Below are positions 11,596 through 24,051 of a DNA stretch of 64,000 nt, piece by piece; the first letter of the stretch is position 1, and every line of letters begins with the position of its first letter. A program made the position numbers and the translations under genes. Origin of the DNA: Kondoa malvinella (Eukaryota > Basidiomycota > Agaricostilbomycetes > Agaricostilbales > Kondoaceae); contig BCIM01000001.1 of the NCBI GenBank assembly GCA_039545315.1, positions 1,769,783-1,833,782 of the forward strand, in the 5' to 3' direction. The notes under the pieces were generated by a model that saw only the letters and a program-made list of their open reading frames with translations, was not told where the DNA came from and searched no databases.

Positions 11596-14472
11596 TCAGC
11601 TCAGACCTTCTTTTCGACCAAAAGCTATCACGTACATGTAAAAGCCTGTCCTGCGTTGCTGCTTAGGCGCTGCTCGTCCTCCCGTTGTCCTCATCTATAT
11701 GCATTCGTCAGAATTTGCTCTGAGAAACTACGCAAAGACTTACCTCTTGACAAACAAACGTCTCTGGCGCATGCCTCCAATCCGACTCATCCAGCGCATA
11801 CTTGCCTCCTTCCACTTCATCAATCTCATCGCCGTCCGCAGACCCAAAGAGATCCATAGCCAGCTGAGTATGACTAACGCCAGCATAGGTTGTGACGCAA
11901 CGAGGGTTGACAATGATGCGAGCTGCATCGAAAGCGGAATTGGGTAGGATGGCAGAAGCTCGCTTGACAAATTCCGCATCAGACATGCTGCGCTTCTTGC
12001 GCCTTTGTGGAGGTTCTTGTTGCGCCTCTGCTTGTTCTGCTGCCGCCTGGGCTGCTGCTGCTGCTGCTTCTGCTCCACGTTGGAAGGCGGCTGCAGGTAC
12101 TCCTGCTCGCGCAGCTTCATCGTCGACCAGACGGAATTCATTCGGGTCAATGACTTGAGGTTGACCGATCGGTTCTGGCTCGATACCTTCATTCTTGTCT
12201 AGCGGAGCGTTCTCCACGGGCAAATCTTCTGCTTTGATTTCCTCTGCCTGGAGACCATCGTCTGCTTCATCGCCTTCTTCCAAAATGATAGCTGGAGCGG
12301 GTTCCTTTGCGACATCTGGTTTTTCTGCCGCTGCCTCCACAATTGGAAAACCAGCATTCTCTTCGTTCGGCTGGGCAACTTCTTGTTCGGTAGCAGGCTT
12401 CCCAGGCTCTTCAGCTGGAATTTTTACGTCTTGTGCATCTTCACCAATCGCTGCGATGGCATCCGGCTCGTTCAACGCGCCGTGTTCAGAACTTTCATCG
12501 ACATCTTCATTCTTCAGATCAGCTTCGTTGACAGGATTTTCTCGAGCTTGCTCTTCAGGTGATAGCGCAGCGGCGGCGGCATCAGCAGCCTTGTTTTGTT
12601 CCTGCTTCAATTGCTGTTCAGCAGCTTGAGCTTTCTTCTCCGCAGCATTCGGATCCGCCTCCTCCTCTTCCTCCAGCTCGAACCCTTCCTCATCATTCGA
12701 CAAACCAGCTTCGGTCAGATCCTCGATCGCCTTTTCCCTTCCACGAGCAAAGTCCGCATTTCCAGCAACCGACATGGCCAGATGTGGCACAACAGCTTTG
12801 ATAACCGCTTCCCATTCATCCGACAATGCCCTTTGCAGACCTTTCCTCTCCCTCTGCTTGGCCTCGGTCGCGAACTTTTCCACTCCTTTTCTAGCACTGA
12901 GCATCCAAATGTCTCGACAGAAATGCATTTGCGACGAGTCCATGCATGGTCCTTCACTCCATTTGGGAGCTTTGGTATCACCAGCAGAAGTCAAGTTGAA
13001 GACGTTGTTCTCGACTGAAGAGCGATAGCGAAGACCGGAATAATAAGTTTGCATCGGGTCAACAATATGGACACCAGATTCGCAGCAGAAGACTTGGAAA
13101 GGTAGGTGCTGAGAGTAGCGATCTAATGCAGCTGGATCACGAGGTGGTGCTTCGTCGAGAGGAGCGGTGGATTTGGAACCTCGGAAAAGGTTGCCTTCCA
13201 GATCTCTTGTGCGCCAACGATCATTATAGATGAAGAAGCCGTTGTGTTCTTTCCAATCCATCGAGCAAGTCATGGCTGCTTTGTTGGCATCGCCAATTCG
13301 GAGCGTCTCGAGAATGTCGGTTGGGCAAGCGAAGCCTTTCAGCCAGATGACGCGAGCGAATTTCAGATGTCGGCGGTGGTAGAGTTCCATCAACGGTTCG
13401 AGAGCCAAATTGCGCGTGTAAGCTTCTTCGTTCGGGTAGTAAGATGCAGTTGGGTCCATCGTCATTGGCGGTACTCTTCTGATGCGGAAAGAGATGCCAA
13501 GTAAGGTGAGCACCATTTCAGACATGTCGCAGAGGAAAGGTGTCGAATCAGTAGACGCATAGTCGACGAGAGAAACAAAGACTTTGGTGGGTCCGAGGCG
13601 ACGTGCCAGCTGGACAATGACTGCTAGTTGATCGATGAGGAAATGGTCGGCAGAATGGACAACGAGGGCAAAGTAGTAGAGTTGACCACTTGATGTCAGA
13701 TCGGCGTACTCGTCGTGCTTGTTTGCAGCGAATGGTCGGATGAGCGAAGAGCATGCCGCTGCTGCCCACCCGTTAAAAGACATCAACTCCTCGACTACGC
13801 CTTTGATCACTTGCTCGTCCAGATGCAGTGTTTCCGCATTGAGAGCAAAGGGTAATTGAAAACGCTCCCAAAAGTCTTCGATGCCTGATTGTACGTCTTG
13901 TTGAAAGAGATCCGGTCGCTCATCACGGCCAACTCGCTGTTGCAGAAAGTCATACTTGCGAGGATCCAGATACTGATACCCAGTGAGCGGGTTGTTCAGT
14001 GCAATACGCTCTAACAGAGCAGGATGCGCTATCTCGCCCGAAGGCGTTTTTGGCTGTTTCAAGCATGATGAACCCTCGAAACGCGTGGAAAGGAAAGACT
14101 CACGTTTGTATCAAACAGAAGAAGCTTGATACAGATCAAAGAAAGGACAGTAAAGGTGATCTTGAATAGGCCACGCTGCGAAACAGGCGAGATGCCTAAT
14201 TTCCGTCGAAAGTGCTTGATGCGCCTTTGGATGCTGGAAAGCGATGGTAGATAGCTATTCTTGATATCTGCAGCGCCAGCCCGACCGCTCAAAGGCCTTC
14301 GAGACGCAGCTCCAGCAAATGCAGGCGCCGGACCAGCAAAGTTTGGGGGAGAGGCGCTGACTGGGCTGTTGGGCGCGCTGGCAGAGTAGGTTGCTGCTCT
14401 TCTAAAGGCAGCTGGCTTGCTACTCTCATCTTCAACGTTCATGTTCGCTTTCCACCAGTCGCGGCTCGTCAA
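11596..14472 (-). CDS. GT69 (CMT1/CAP59-family) alpha-1,3-mannosyltransferase-like protein
   Basis: Type II Golgi membrane protein of the cryptococcal Cap59/Cmt1 family, expected to transfer mannose in capsule or cell-wall glycan synthesis. A basic cytosolic N-terminus leads to one membrane anchor (FKITFTVLSLICIKLLLF), then the luminal domain with VVHSADHFLIDQL, SLVDYASTDSTPFL, RVIWLKGFACPTDI, CSMDWKEHNGFFIYNDRWRT, CCESGVHIVDP, MDSSQMHFCRDIW and, near the end, NPRCVTTYAGVSHTQLA. Between the last two blocks lies about 250 residues of E/A/Q-rich low complexity (about 11985-12735), which splits the family domain. Introns are at about 14054-14103 and 11683-11729; the latter yields the ending EMRTTGGRAAPKQQRR. 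It is transcribed away from the CAP64-like gene across a 233-bp shared promoter. The exact linkage made cannot be told from sequence. Confidence 0.88.
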
Positions 14473-14705
14473 ACTTGCTCAAGCCATGTACCTCTTGTCC
14501 GCTTTCCGCCATTCTCTCTTCAAGGTCTCATGCAGCCCAACACGCGCTGAACAGCTCTCTGGTCCTACTAGACACACGCGCAGAACTACACGCGAAACGC
14601 CGCAGCTTTTACCTAATCTTCCGAGCAGTCATCTAATCTTTGACCCTCTCGCCCAAAAATCGCAGAATTCTGTTGGAAGCAGCAAGGCGCGACAAGAAGT
14701 CGATC
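14473..14705. promoter_or_regulatory. Divergent promoter of the GT69 and CAP64-like genes
   Basis: These 233 bp separate the two divergent start codons (14472 minus, 14706 plus) and hold no other gene, so they must carry both promoters and both 5' leaders. It is C/T-rich on the plus strand with no obvious TATA box. Coregulation of the two surface-polysaccharide genes is an inference. Confidence 0.6.
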
Positions 14706-16798
14706 ATGTACAGACGAACAGGTGCAAGAGGTGCTGATCCATCATATCAAAACCTGTCGCATGGCAATCCGCAATCCTCTGGGTCAGCGCAGAACTCGGG
14801 CACCTCACAAAACAAGAAGCGTGTGCTGTGGACCATCGCATCGCTCTTAGGTGTATTCCTTTTCCTCCAACTACTTTATCCTTCCAAGTCTTCCTCTTCC
14901 AAAATCAGTTTGCCCGGATTTGGCTTCAAGTCGACCAACAGCAGGCGAACAGATTCCCATCTACGCTATGACAAGAGGAGGAAGTCTGCAGCATGTATGT
15001 ACCGAAAGCGCGTGCTTTACTTCTGCAGCTCATGCTATATCTAGCTATACAAGGATCTTCATATCCGCCAAGTAACTTTTCCGAACCACCTCCCTTCACA
15101 TTCTGTCCTACCTTTGGCGATGGCGATGAGCTCGGAAACCTGTATGGTCCTGATTCTATATTACGAACAAGAGCACACCTGGGATCGTCTGAGCGGATTC
15201 GCAAAGTCATTCGAAGAGCTATGAGCGGTCTGCCTATCAGTCAGCTCTTTGAACTCCGTGACGTCCCATGCTCATACCTTTTACAGCTATCGGTATTCTC
15301 GGAGGATCAGTGTCAAGCTGCCACGGTCTAGATGCAACTCCAGCTCATCCACTGGGCAATCCTGTTGGACCGAATTGCTACCCGCATCGCATCTTTTCCT
15401 GGCTCAATGATGTCTTTCCACATCCAGCAAATGAGTTGACCAACGGAGCTTGTCAGTTTGGCCTCCTCAAGCTGTGTTACGAGCTGATCTTTGACTGCAG
15501 TGAGACGCACTGGAACCAGCTACTTTGGCTTTTGCAGCGAGATGCACTTGCCAGACAGAGTAGATCTTGTTATCGTCGAGTTCGACACCGAAGATCCTCA
15601 GTGAGCCATTTTCAGCTTCATCAGCATTCGCTCATGCTGCTTTAGTGACACAACGACAATCGCCTCAACCGACTTGTTGGTCAGATCGCTTCTGCTCAGA
15701 CCAGATCAGCCAGCCGTCATCATGCTCGGTCACTTTGCACCCCAAATTCAAGGCGAACACGGCTTTTCCGGACCTGAAGTCTGGCACGCGTCCGTCGCCC
15801 AATTCTACGACGTTCCGCATCTCAGCGTCAAAGGTCTGCTCTATGAAGAATACCTCTTGAACCCGCAAAAGATTCGGCAGAACTACTTCCTCGACCCTAT
15901 CTTGGCCAATTCCAAAGGTCACGAATTGCTCGCAGACACAGTCATTGCCTATCTCGAGTCGGAAGTTTGCATGGTCTGGGATGCGGAATACGATGCGTTG
16001 GTCGCACCAGCCAGCAGCAATGCCTACTTTGGTGGATCTGGCGGTGTTGCTATTCCAGCAGGAGGTGAAGATGCACCACCGTCCTTGCTAGGTGGAAAAG
16101 GGTTGCGAAAATCAGGCGACGCAGGATTGGATGCTGAAGATGCTGGTACATCTCAGAATGGACCTGGCGGAGTCGGTTACCTCAATAGTCGCAAGAAGGA
16201 CGCTGGAAACAGCTATGCTCGCATTCCACCTTTTCGCATCATTGATCGACCTCACACCATTCAACATTTCCGAGAAGTCAAGCCCAATTGCGCATCAGCT
16301 AATGATTTGATCAACCCACTGCCTATTTCGGTCTTCCTTGGTTCAGGATGGGACCCAGTCACGCCCAAACCAGATGACGAGGATGAAAGACATTATTGGT
16401 ACTCTGAAACACCAGGAAGCACGCTCAAGATTCCGATCAAGGTCGGAGCTGGAGACATCGCTGTCTACTATTTGAAAGGACCAGTAAGCGAAGGATGGGG
16501 CACAGTGCTGTGCTGGGTTGATGATAACAAGGCGGGCGGTGTCGAGTTGAAGGGCAATTGGGATCGGGATTATGGACAGCCGACAGTCACTCAAGTGGAC
16601 AGAGGCGTGACCAAGGGAAATCGTGCGTTGGCGAAGGCTTTCTTTAGAGCTTCACTGATTGTTGACATGCAGACTTTGTGGTATGCGAGCTTCAACAGGA
16701 GGAATCAGGCACGGCAAAATTCAAGGTGAGTTCCTTCTCCATGGTTTTTGAACGGGACCAAACGACAGCAACAGATCTTTGGCATCTTCGCATCGTAG
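14706..16798 (+). CDS. CAP64: CAP64-family capsule-associated protein
   Basis: Homologue of Cryptococcus Cap64, a Golgi type II membrane protein needed for capsule formation and suspected to act on glycan O-acetylation or modification. MYRRTGARG at 14706 is followed by one anchor (VLWTIASLLGVFLFLQLLY) and a luminal domain with FTFCPTFGDGDELG, an SGNH-like block ILGGSVSSCHG (nucleophile serine), VFPHPANELTNGA, VDLVIVEFDTEDP and VIMLGHFAPQIQGEHGF. It ends in FKIFGIFAS. Introns by frame: 14995-15044, about 15240-15286, 15448-15497, 15599-15645, 16622-16671 and 16725-16774. The last two are essential: the longest continuous frame stops at 16729, but splicing restores VVCELQQEESGTAKFK and the family C-terminus. 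The gene appears intact and is divergent from the GT69 gene. Confidence 0.88.
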
Positions 16799-17296
16799 AT
16801 AGAAAAGTGGAAAGGAGGATAGAAGGAGGGATACCCTGATCATAAAACATTGTCCGAAAAATGGGGTATTATGCGCATTAGATTACGACAGGATGCTGTA
16901 GCTGCCATTCGCTTTACTACTTCAGAGTCTCACGACTCCAAAGGAGCTTGGAAAGACACTGCCTCTGATGAAATTGTTCCAAAACGACAGATTGGCTAGA
17001 ATGGCCGCTGATCAGCAGTGCACCCGCGACGAGCCTGACAGGACAGACGAACAAGTCGTAGCCGCGTAAGCGCTTGGACGATTCACAGCCGACGTTCTGT
17101 TTGAGGATTGTGCTGTACTATAAGTGGACTTGACTATCTCGCTCGCGCTGACTATCTTCCTTTTTTGCGCCTGGCTCACACAATTCGGAAGCGCGCTACG
17201 ACCCCAGAGGATCAGCCTGCATGTATATACTGCTATAGACGTACTTACCTCTTGACATGCCAAACATGTGTGCCTCTGTATGAAAGCTTTTCGGCT
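16799..17296. other. Intergenic region between converging genes
   Basis: These 498 bp separate the CAP64-like stop from the TFB5 stop (converging genes) and presumably hold both 3' UTRs. Open frames here lack conserved motifs and overlap in both strands. No tRNA or repeat was recognised. Confidence 0.5.
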
Positions 17297-17655
17297 TTAC
17301 TCCAAAGTGTATGTATTTTTCTCCAGCTGTTGGACCCGAGCAAAACGTAAGCTGCAGTAGCCAACGTTTGAAGCAACCATACCTGAATCTCGAGCTCCTC
17401 CTTAAGATCTTCCAAAGCATCTGGCCGAATCAAGACATGCGTGTCGTCCAGGTCCTGGATGATGATGGCGCTCTTCTCATCCAAGCTCAAGATGATCTGC
17501 TTCACTGCAGGGTCGCTATAGCTTTGCGGTCAGAATCTCGCTGGATGCAAGTTTGTCAAGTCAAATACCATGTCACTAGAGTACCTGTAGCGGCTCGGTT
17601 CAGCATCTTGGACTCATCAAGACCAATGACAGCTACCTTTGAGTGCTTTAACCAT
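17297..17655 (-). CDS. TFB5: TFIIH subunit Tfb5 (TTDA/GTF2H5)
   Basis: Small TFIIH core subunit that stabilises Tfb2/p52 and supports nucleotide-excision repair and transcription initiation. The spliced product is about 70 residues, the usual family size: MVKALKGTLVTCDPAVKQ, then IILSLDEKSAIIIQDLDD, THVLIRPDALEDLKEELE and a QLEKNTYTLE end. Four exons are required, among them a 16-nt second exon (17569-17584) supplying GTLVTC. The introns are about 49-55 nt, and the last ends just before CTGGAG at about 17325. The start at 17655 is the only ATG giving the conserved VKA-K-GTL opening. All family landmarks are present. Confidence 0.93.
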
Positions 17656-17828
17656 GGCGGGATTGTAGAGATGCTGTGTTGTTGCGGAGTAAGTCAGGAT
17701 AGCGGAATCGCGACGAACTCCTTCGACTGCTACAAGACAACTGCAATACATGCATAACCTGTGCGGAAACAACTCTACAATCTGAAACCCAAAATATAGT
17801 CATCGAGCGGAATGGCCTTCAACCCAGT

Positions 17829-19476
17829 TCAATCCATCAATGCGTCCGATTCTCCTAGCAGCCCATGCGCAGTGTTCTGACTGCCGTAGTTCACATTGAA
17901 GGGCGAGGCGTTACTCAGCTGATTCGGGTTCAGTTGCAGATTGCGCATGGACTGCTCGAGCTCCTGATTTCTCGCTGCCTGCAGCTCATTCAATTGCTTG
18001 AGATGTATGACATATCTGGACAGGACCGTGTCAGAGTATGCTTTGAGGGTCGAAATTGCAGACTTACTCGACTGTCCTTGCCAGCACAACACCCTTGTTC
18101 GGCTTCAACCCGAGCGACATAGTCCCTGAAGATTCAGACGGGGAGGCAGGACTGAGTATAGAATCGGCTTGCATGTTGGACTGAGAATGACTGAAACGAA
18201 GAATCAGCATCCATCCGCTCGAGTGAGAAGAGACATACTGATGAGTAGCTTGAAGGTTGCCTCCTGGCTCTAACATCTGGTCTGGTAGTAGCTCCGAAAG
18301 CTGTTGAATCGCAGTGTTGATACCTGTGACCGCTCTTAGCCAGCTGTCGCGTGATGTCTTAGCCCACTCACCGTCGCGCCTTCGCCTCTCGACCAAATTG
18401 TGTGCTTCTCTTCTCTTCTTCTTCTTGTCTGCTATGTTGTTCATTCTGCGACCAATCAGGCTTACGCGTCTGAAACAGGAAAATACTTACTTGCCACTTC
18501 CACCCGAATCATCTTCTTCCAGATTGAAGGGTCTAGATCGACCTCTTCCTGCAGTAGAACCAGGAGAAGCTGTAGATCCGCCAAAGGAGAACGCATTACC
18601 AGTAGCTGGTGATCCGAAGACGCTGCTGCTTGCAGATTCGAAACTTTCAGGTACTAATAAAGAACCTTCTTGAGGCATATCCCAAGCGTTGACACCTGAT
18701 GTTGGCGACATCATAGATTGCTGAGCTTGCATATATCCGGGAGTAGATAAGCTTCGGCTGTGAGAATAAGCTTGCCCGTGCGACGAAGAAGGATAGGCTG
18801 GTGCTGAAGGTGGTAAGGCGATGAAGCGAGGCGATGTTGGCGCCATCAGAGTGGAGTTCTGTTGAGGGATACTTCTAGGTGCGCTGTATGATACCGTCTG
18901 TCTGTGTCCGGGTGGTCGAGACTGTTCGTGCGATGCCGCCTGATGCCCGGATCAGCGATCCCCAGAATGGCTGACCGATGAACTCACCCAATGAGGGCCA
19001 GAGTGACCTTCGCTACCGTTTCCATAGGGCGTATAATTGCCGCTACTTCCAGATGACGTCTGAGAGGGACTTGCAAGTGTCGCTGACATGGGCTCTTGCT
19101 TTGCCTCGTTGTATTGAACGATATCCATCAAGCTTTCAGATATGAGCTCCATGGACGAGTGATTGTATCCACTGCCTCTCCGATGTCTTCGCGGCACTAG
19201 CGGCGTTTGGCCTTGAGATGATGGGCCTGTTATCGAGTCGGAATGCGATCGTATTTGCTGACTGAGCATTGCTGGGTCTATTGAAAGGTTCCCGTCGTAG
19301 GTATAAGGCGGATTACGACCAATCTGCTGGGCGGTGAAAGGATTCGGACTGGCCGAATTGAGCGAGAGTGGTGATGGCCTTTTGTGATGGTGCGAGTACG
19401 AAGGCGAAACGCTCAATTCAAATCCAGTCGTTCGTTTCGGAACGAGGTTGCTAGGTTGAGCGATATCTTCGGTCAT
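17829..19476 (-). CDS. bHLH transcription factor (USF/MITF/Rtg3-like) with a long loop
   Basis: Nuclear DNA-binding protein. A S/P/Q-rich N-terminal half (about 260 residues, with YTYDGNLSIDPAMLSQQI) precedes the basic region and helix 1 (REAHNLVERRRRDG then INTAIQQLSELLP). The H-E-R pattern is that of class B bHLH proteins, which bind CACGTG E-boxes. Helix 2 is NKGVVLARTVEYVIHLKQL, closest in feel to yeast Rtg3 and MITF proteins, followed by a short coiled stretch and an N/Q-rich end. The loop between helices is about 45 residues, much longer than the usual 6-15. Introns interrupt the basic region (about 18326-18372), the loop and helix 2. Start ATG is at 19476; a GTG-initiated extension upstream is not supported. 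Target genes cannot be inferred. Confidence 0.85.
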
Positions 19477-20117
19477 CGTGGTCTCGAGCTGGTCCACGTA
19501 TACGCCTCCGAAACAAAGAAACGAACGCGAATGAAGATACGACTAAGTTGGGTAGAGACGGATGCAGACCAGCAGACGGATCTGTAGGAATGCTACTGTA
19601 CGGATATAAAGGATTCAGAGGGAAGACCCGTGCCGCCGTATTCCAAGCTAGGAAATTTCGTGCAATCGAGAGGCTGAATCGAACCGTAATATAGGTCGGG
19701 CTGTTGTTTCGTAGTGGATTCTTGATCAGTCAGGTGGTCGTTGGTTGAATGAATCAAAGTCGATAAGGGATAGCGGAGGCTAGCGATTAGAAGGCGCCAG
19801 AAGACGAATTACGCGAATGTCGATTCCGAGTTGTCGTGCCTTCCTATTTGGGTCCGGCTTCGAGTGACAGCCAGCTAGTAGGGTAGAAGCACAGCAGAAG
19901 AAGAGAAAAGAGAAGAGAAACGCCAGGCAACAGAATTCGACAATAGTCCTGCACAGCCGAGAATGTCACTGCTTTGGCGCTGCTGTCATTTCTGTCAGCC
20001 AGAGAATTAGGCTATGATACCAGGATGAGTTTGCTTTATCGTATATCGTATAAGCAAGATCAGACTGACCGAAATTCACGTCAAGGTGGTTCAGGCAGGA
20101 CAAGAATAGGTCATGCA
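19477..20117. other. Upstream region of the bHLH gene
   Basis: 641 bp between the bHLH start (transcribed leftward) and the 3' end of the M28 peptidase gene. It contains a purine-rich tract near 19890-19925 and no frame with family resemblance. Likely a long promoter and 5' leader, which would suit a regulator gene, but no specific sites were identified. Confidence 0.5.
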
Positions 20118-21881
20118 TCATCTATGGAGCCATACCACCCACGAGTAGTATAGTAGCCAGCTAATCAATACGTGAGCGCAAATCTTTGCACAAAAGACGA
20201 GACTGACAATAACTTTTCCTATGGAATAGACCTGCTCGAAATCATATCCGTCCACACTGTCATACCATCAGCTTTGCTACTCTACATTACATTGGACGTA
20301 CGTCGTAAGATCGCCCGAGTTGTGATACACGGGCGTGATGATCGGACCATTTCGTTCAAACAGCCAAGTGCTGGTGAACCCTTGCTCGACAAACGATTGA
20401 TGATCGCTGCAACTGTTCAAGGCGTCAATAGGCATAGATTACCGAGGTATAAGACAGACCAGACTGCAGTCTGACCGACAAGCAATTCAGGCGAATAGAG
20501 AAGCGAGACGTTGCCCATCAGCTCTCTGGCTGTAGATGAGCCAATGACATCCGGGAAAGCGATCTGCATAGGTTCGCTCGGCTCTCTATACGCGATCATC
20601 TGCTCCGGTATCAGTATTGTCGACCTGTACTAAAACAGACGCACATCAATCTGGATCATCAAAACCACATCTTTTCCTTCATCCTTCATCTCTTTCGCCA
20701 AAGCCCTACTTCCTCTCAGACCTTGTTCCTCCGAGCAGAATGCAACAAGCATAACATGTCTCTTGAACTTGACTTGCTGTTCTTTCAGCGTTTTCGCGAT
20801 CGAAAGCAAGACAGCTGAGCCAGATCCATCGTCGTCCGCTGCACATAATCAGTCTAGTAGACCCGCGTAAGGAAATAGACAGACCACCAGGAGCTCGTAC
20901 GAAGCCAAAAGATCCTCGGGAATCGTAGTGTGCACCTACGAGGACAATGTCGGAAGAGTTGCCAGTGTGTGGGTAGTGGCAGACGATGTTCGGTGCTGAA
21001 GCTGCTGTGGCGTCAGTGTGTGGTACCATGAACTGCGAATTCAAAGAACAGACCTGGGTCAAAGACATGTTCATGACATGTCACTCCACCGTGCGTCTCG
21101 TATTCGTTCTTCAACCACCTGCAGGCTTGTCAGCCTGGTCCACAGCAAGTTAGAGATCTACCGTTCAGCAACCCTCGCATCCTCCGTAAAAGCATGCCTA
21201 GTCCTCAGCGGCGACTTTTCGTCTTCACCAGATAGCCAACGCGTCGTGTCCTTAATGTTTTGCAAAGAGAGACTAGAAGCGATCTTGTCTATTGTATTAT
21301 TGAACTGAACAGGCAAGTAAGATGCTATTCTGCTATCGTCGCTCGAAGGGAAAGAGGTCGAGTAGGCTGGTAAGAGGTCGAGTTCGGCTAGCTGTAGATT
21401 TGTCACCAAACAAGCCATTATCGAAAAGCAGGCATAAACCTACGGAAGGAAAGAACATGTCTATCTGCGGCACTAACGTAGCAGGGACAGCGTAAACATT
21501 GACATCTCCTTGCGATTGCATCAGATGGACCTGCGGAGGTGCAGCAAAGACCATTTGTTCAGTTTGGTGAACGTCGACAGTGCTTCTGAGATGCATCTTC
21601 AGCTCGTCTTGCCATTCTTGTGCCGATAGAGAGGGATAGGCGCTGTTGTCCACTTTCGCGCGTTTGACGAGCATGAGTTCATGGTCGTGATCTAGCTTCA
21701 ATGTGGGCAGACTGGAAGCGGCAAAGCAGTCTTCTGAAGCGATAGAGATGTGTAGATTGGCTCTAATGTGTGAAACAGTCGCGCATGTTAGGTCATGCGG
21801 TTTCGAGGAAATGTGAACAGATTTGGCAGAGGCCAGCGCATAGGACACCAAAGGAGCGAAGCAGACCAACGACAAGAGCAT
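20118..21881 (-). CDS. Secreted M28-family zinc metallopeptidase
   Basis: Extracellular or vacuolar aminopeptidase of the M28 family. The N-terminus (MLLSLVCFAPLVSYALA) is a signal peptide followed by a variable propeptide-like region. The catalytic part carries the expected zinc-ligand blocks: LVGAHYDSRG, GADDDGSGSA, VAFCSEEQGLRGS (catalytic glutamate pair), MIQIDMIAYR and CCSDHQSFVEQGF. Junctions inferred by frame include TG|T at about 20470 (giving AVCCSDHQSF) and a final intron around 20256-20300, after which the protein ends DGYDFEQVYSIGKVIVSLV plus a hydrophobic tail that could be a membrane anchor. Start ATG at 21881 opens the signal peptide. The gene looks intact. Substrate preference is not readable from sequence. 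Confidence 0.88.
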
Positions 21882-22073
21882 CTTGAGCTGTGTGGGAGTG
21901 GCCGTCAGCTGATCAGCAGCAGCACGACTTCTTGCCTTCAAGCGGCCGACTCAACACGGGGAGAAATACCCACCTGACCTTGAGGACGATACCAGTGCTC
22001 GTTGTCTAGAATAGGAGATACCTGTCCTGCTCGACGCTTGATACCTTTGAGCCTCTGTGCTTTCGCTTTTTGA

Positions 22074-23895
<1,822 letters not shown>

Positions 23896-24051
23896 TATTT
23901 GCGCTTGTACAACACTTGTATTGTTTGCATCTGATCTTTGCATACCACGTCTAGCGCCACAGAATTGTTCGCCCGTGACCGAATCTCCGCTCCAGTGTCA
24001 CCGGAATGACAGCTCCGTTCCGTATCGATCCGCGATATTCTGTAGTTGTGA

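Noticed and set aside
12195..12629. 144-codon plus-strand S/A-rich frame
   Set aside because: Antisense of the low-complexity acidic insertion in the GT69 gene; repeats of GAA/GCA codons open the opposite strand by chance.
16622..16729. CAP64-like protein ending at the stop at 16727-16729
   Set aside because: Two further introns restore the VVCELQQEESG block and the FKIFGIFAS family C-terminus, so that stop is intronic or out of frame.
18314..18673. Plus-strand frames opposite the bHLH gene
   Set aside because: Antisense shadows of conserved bHLH exons.
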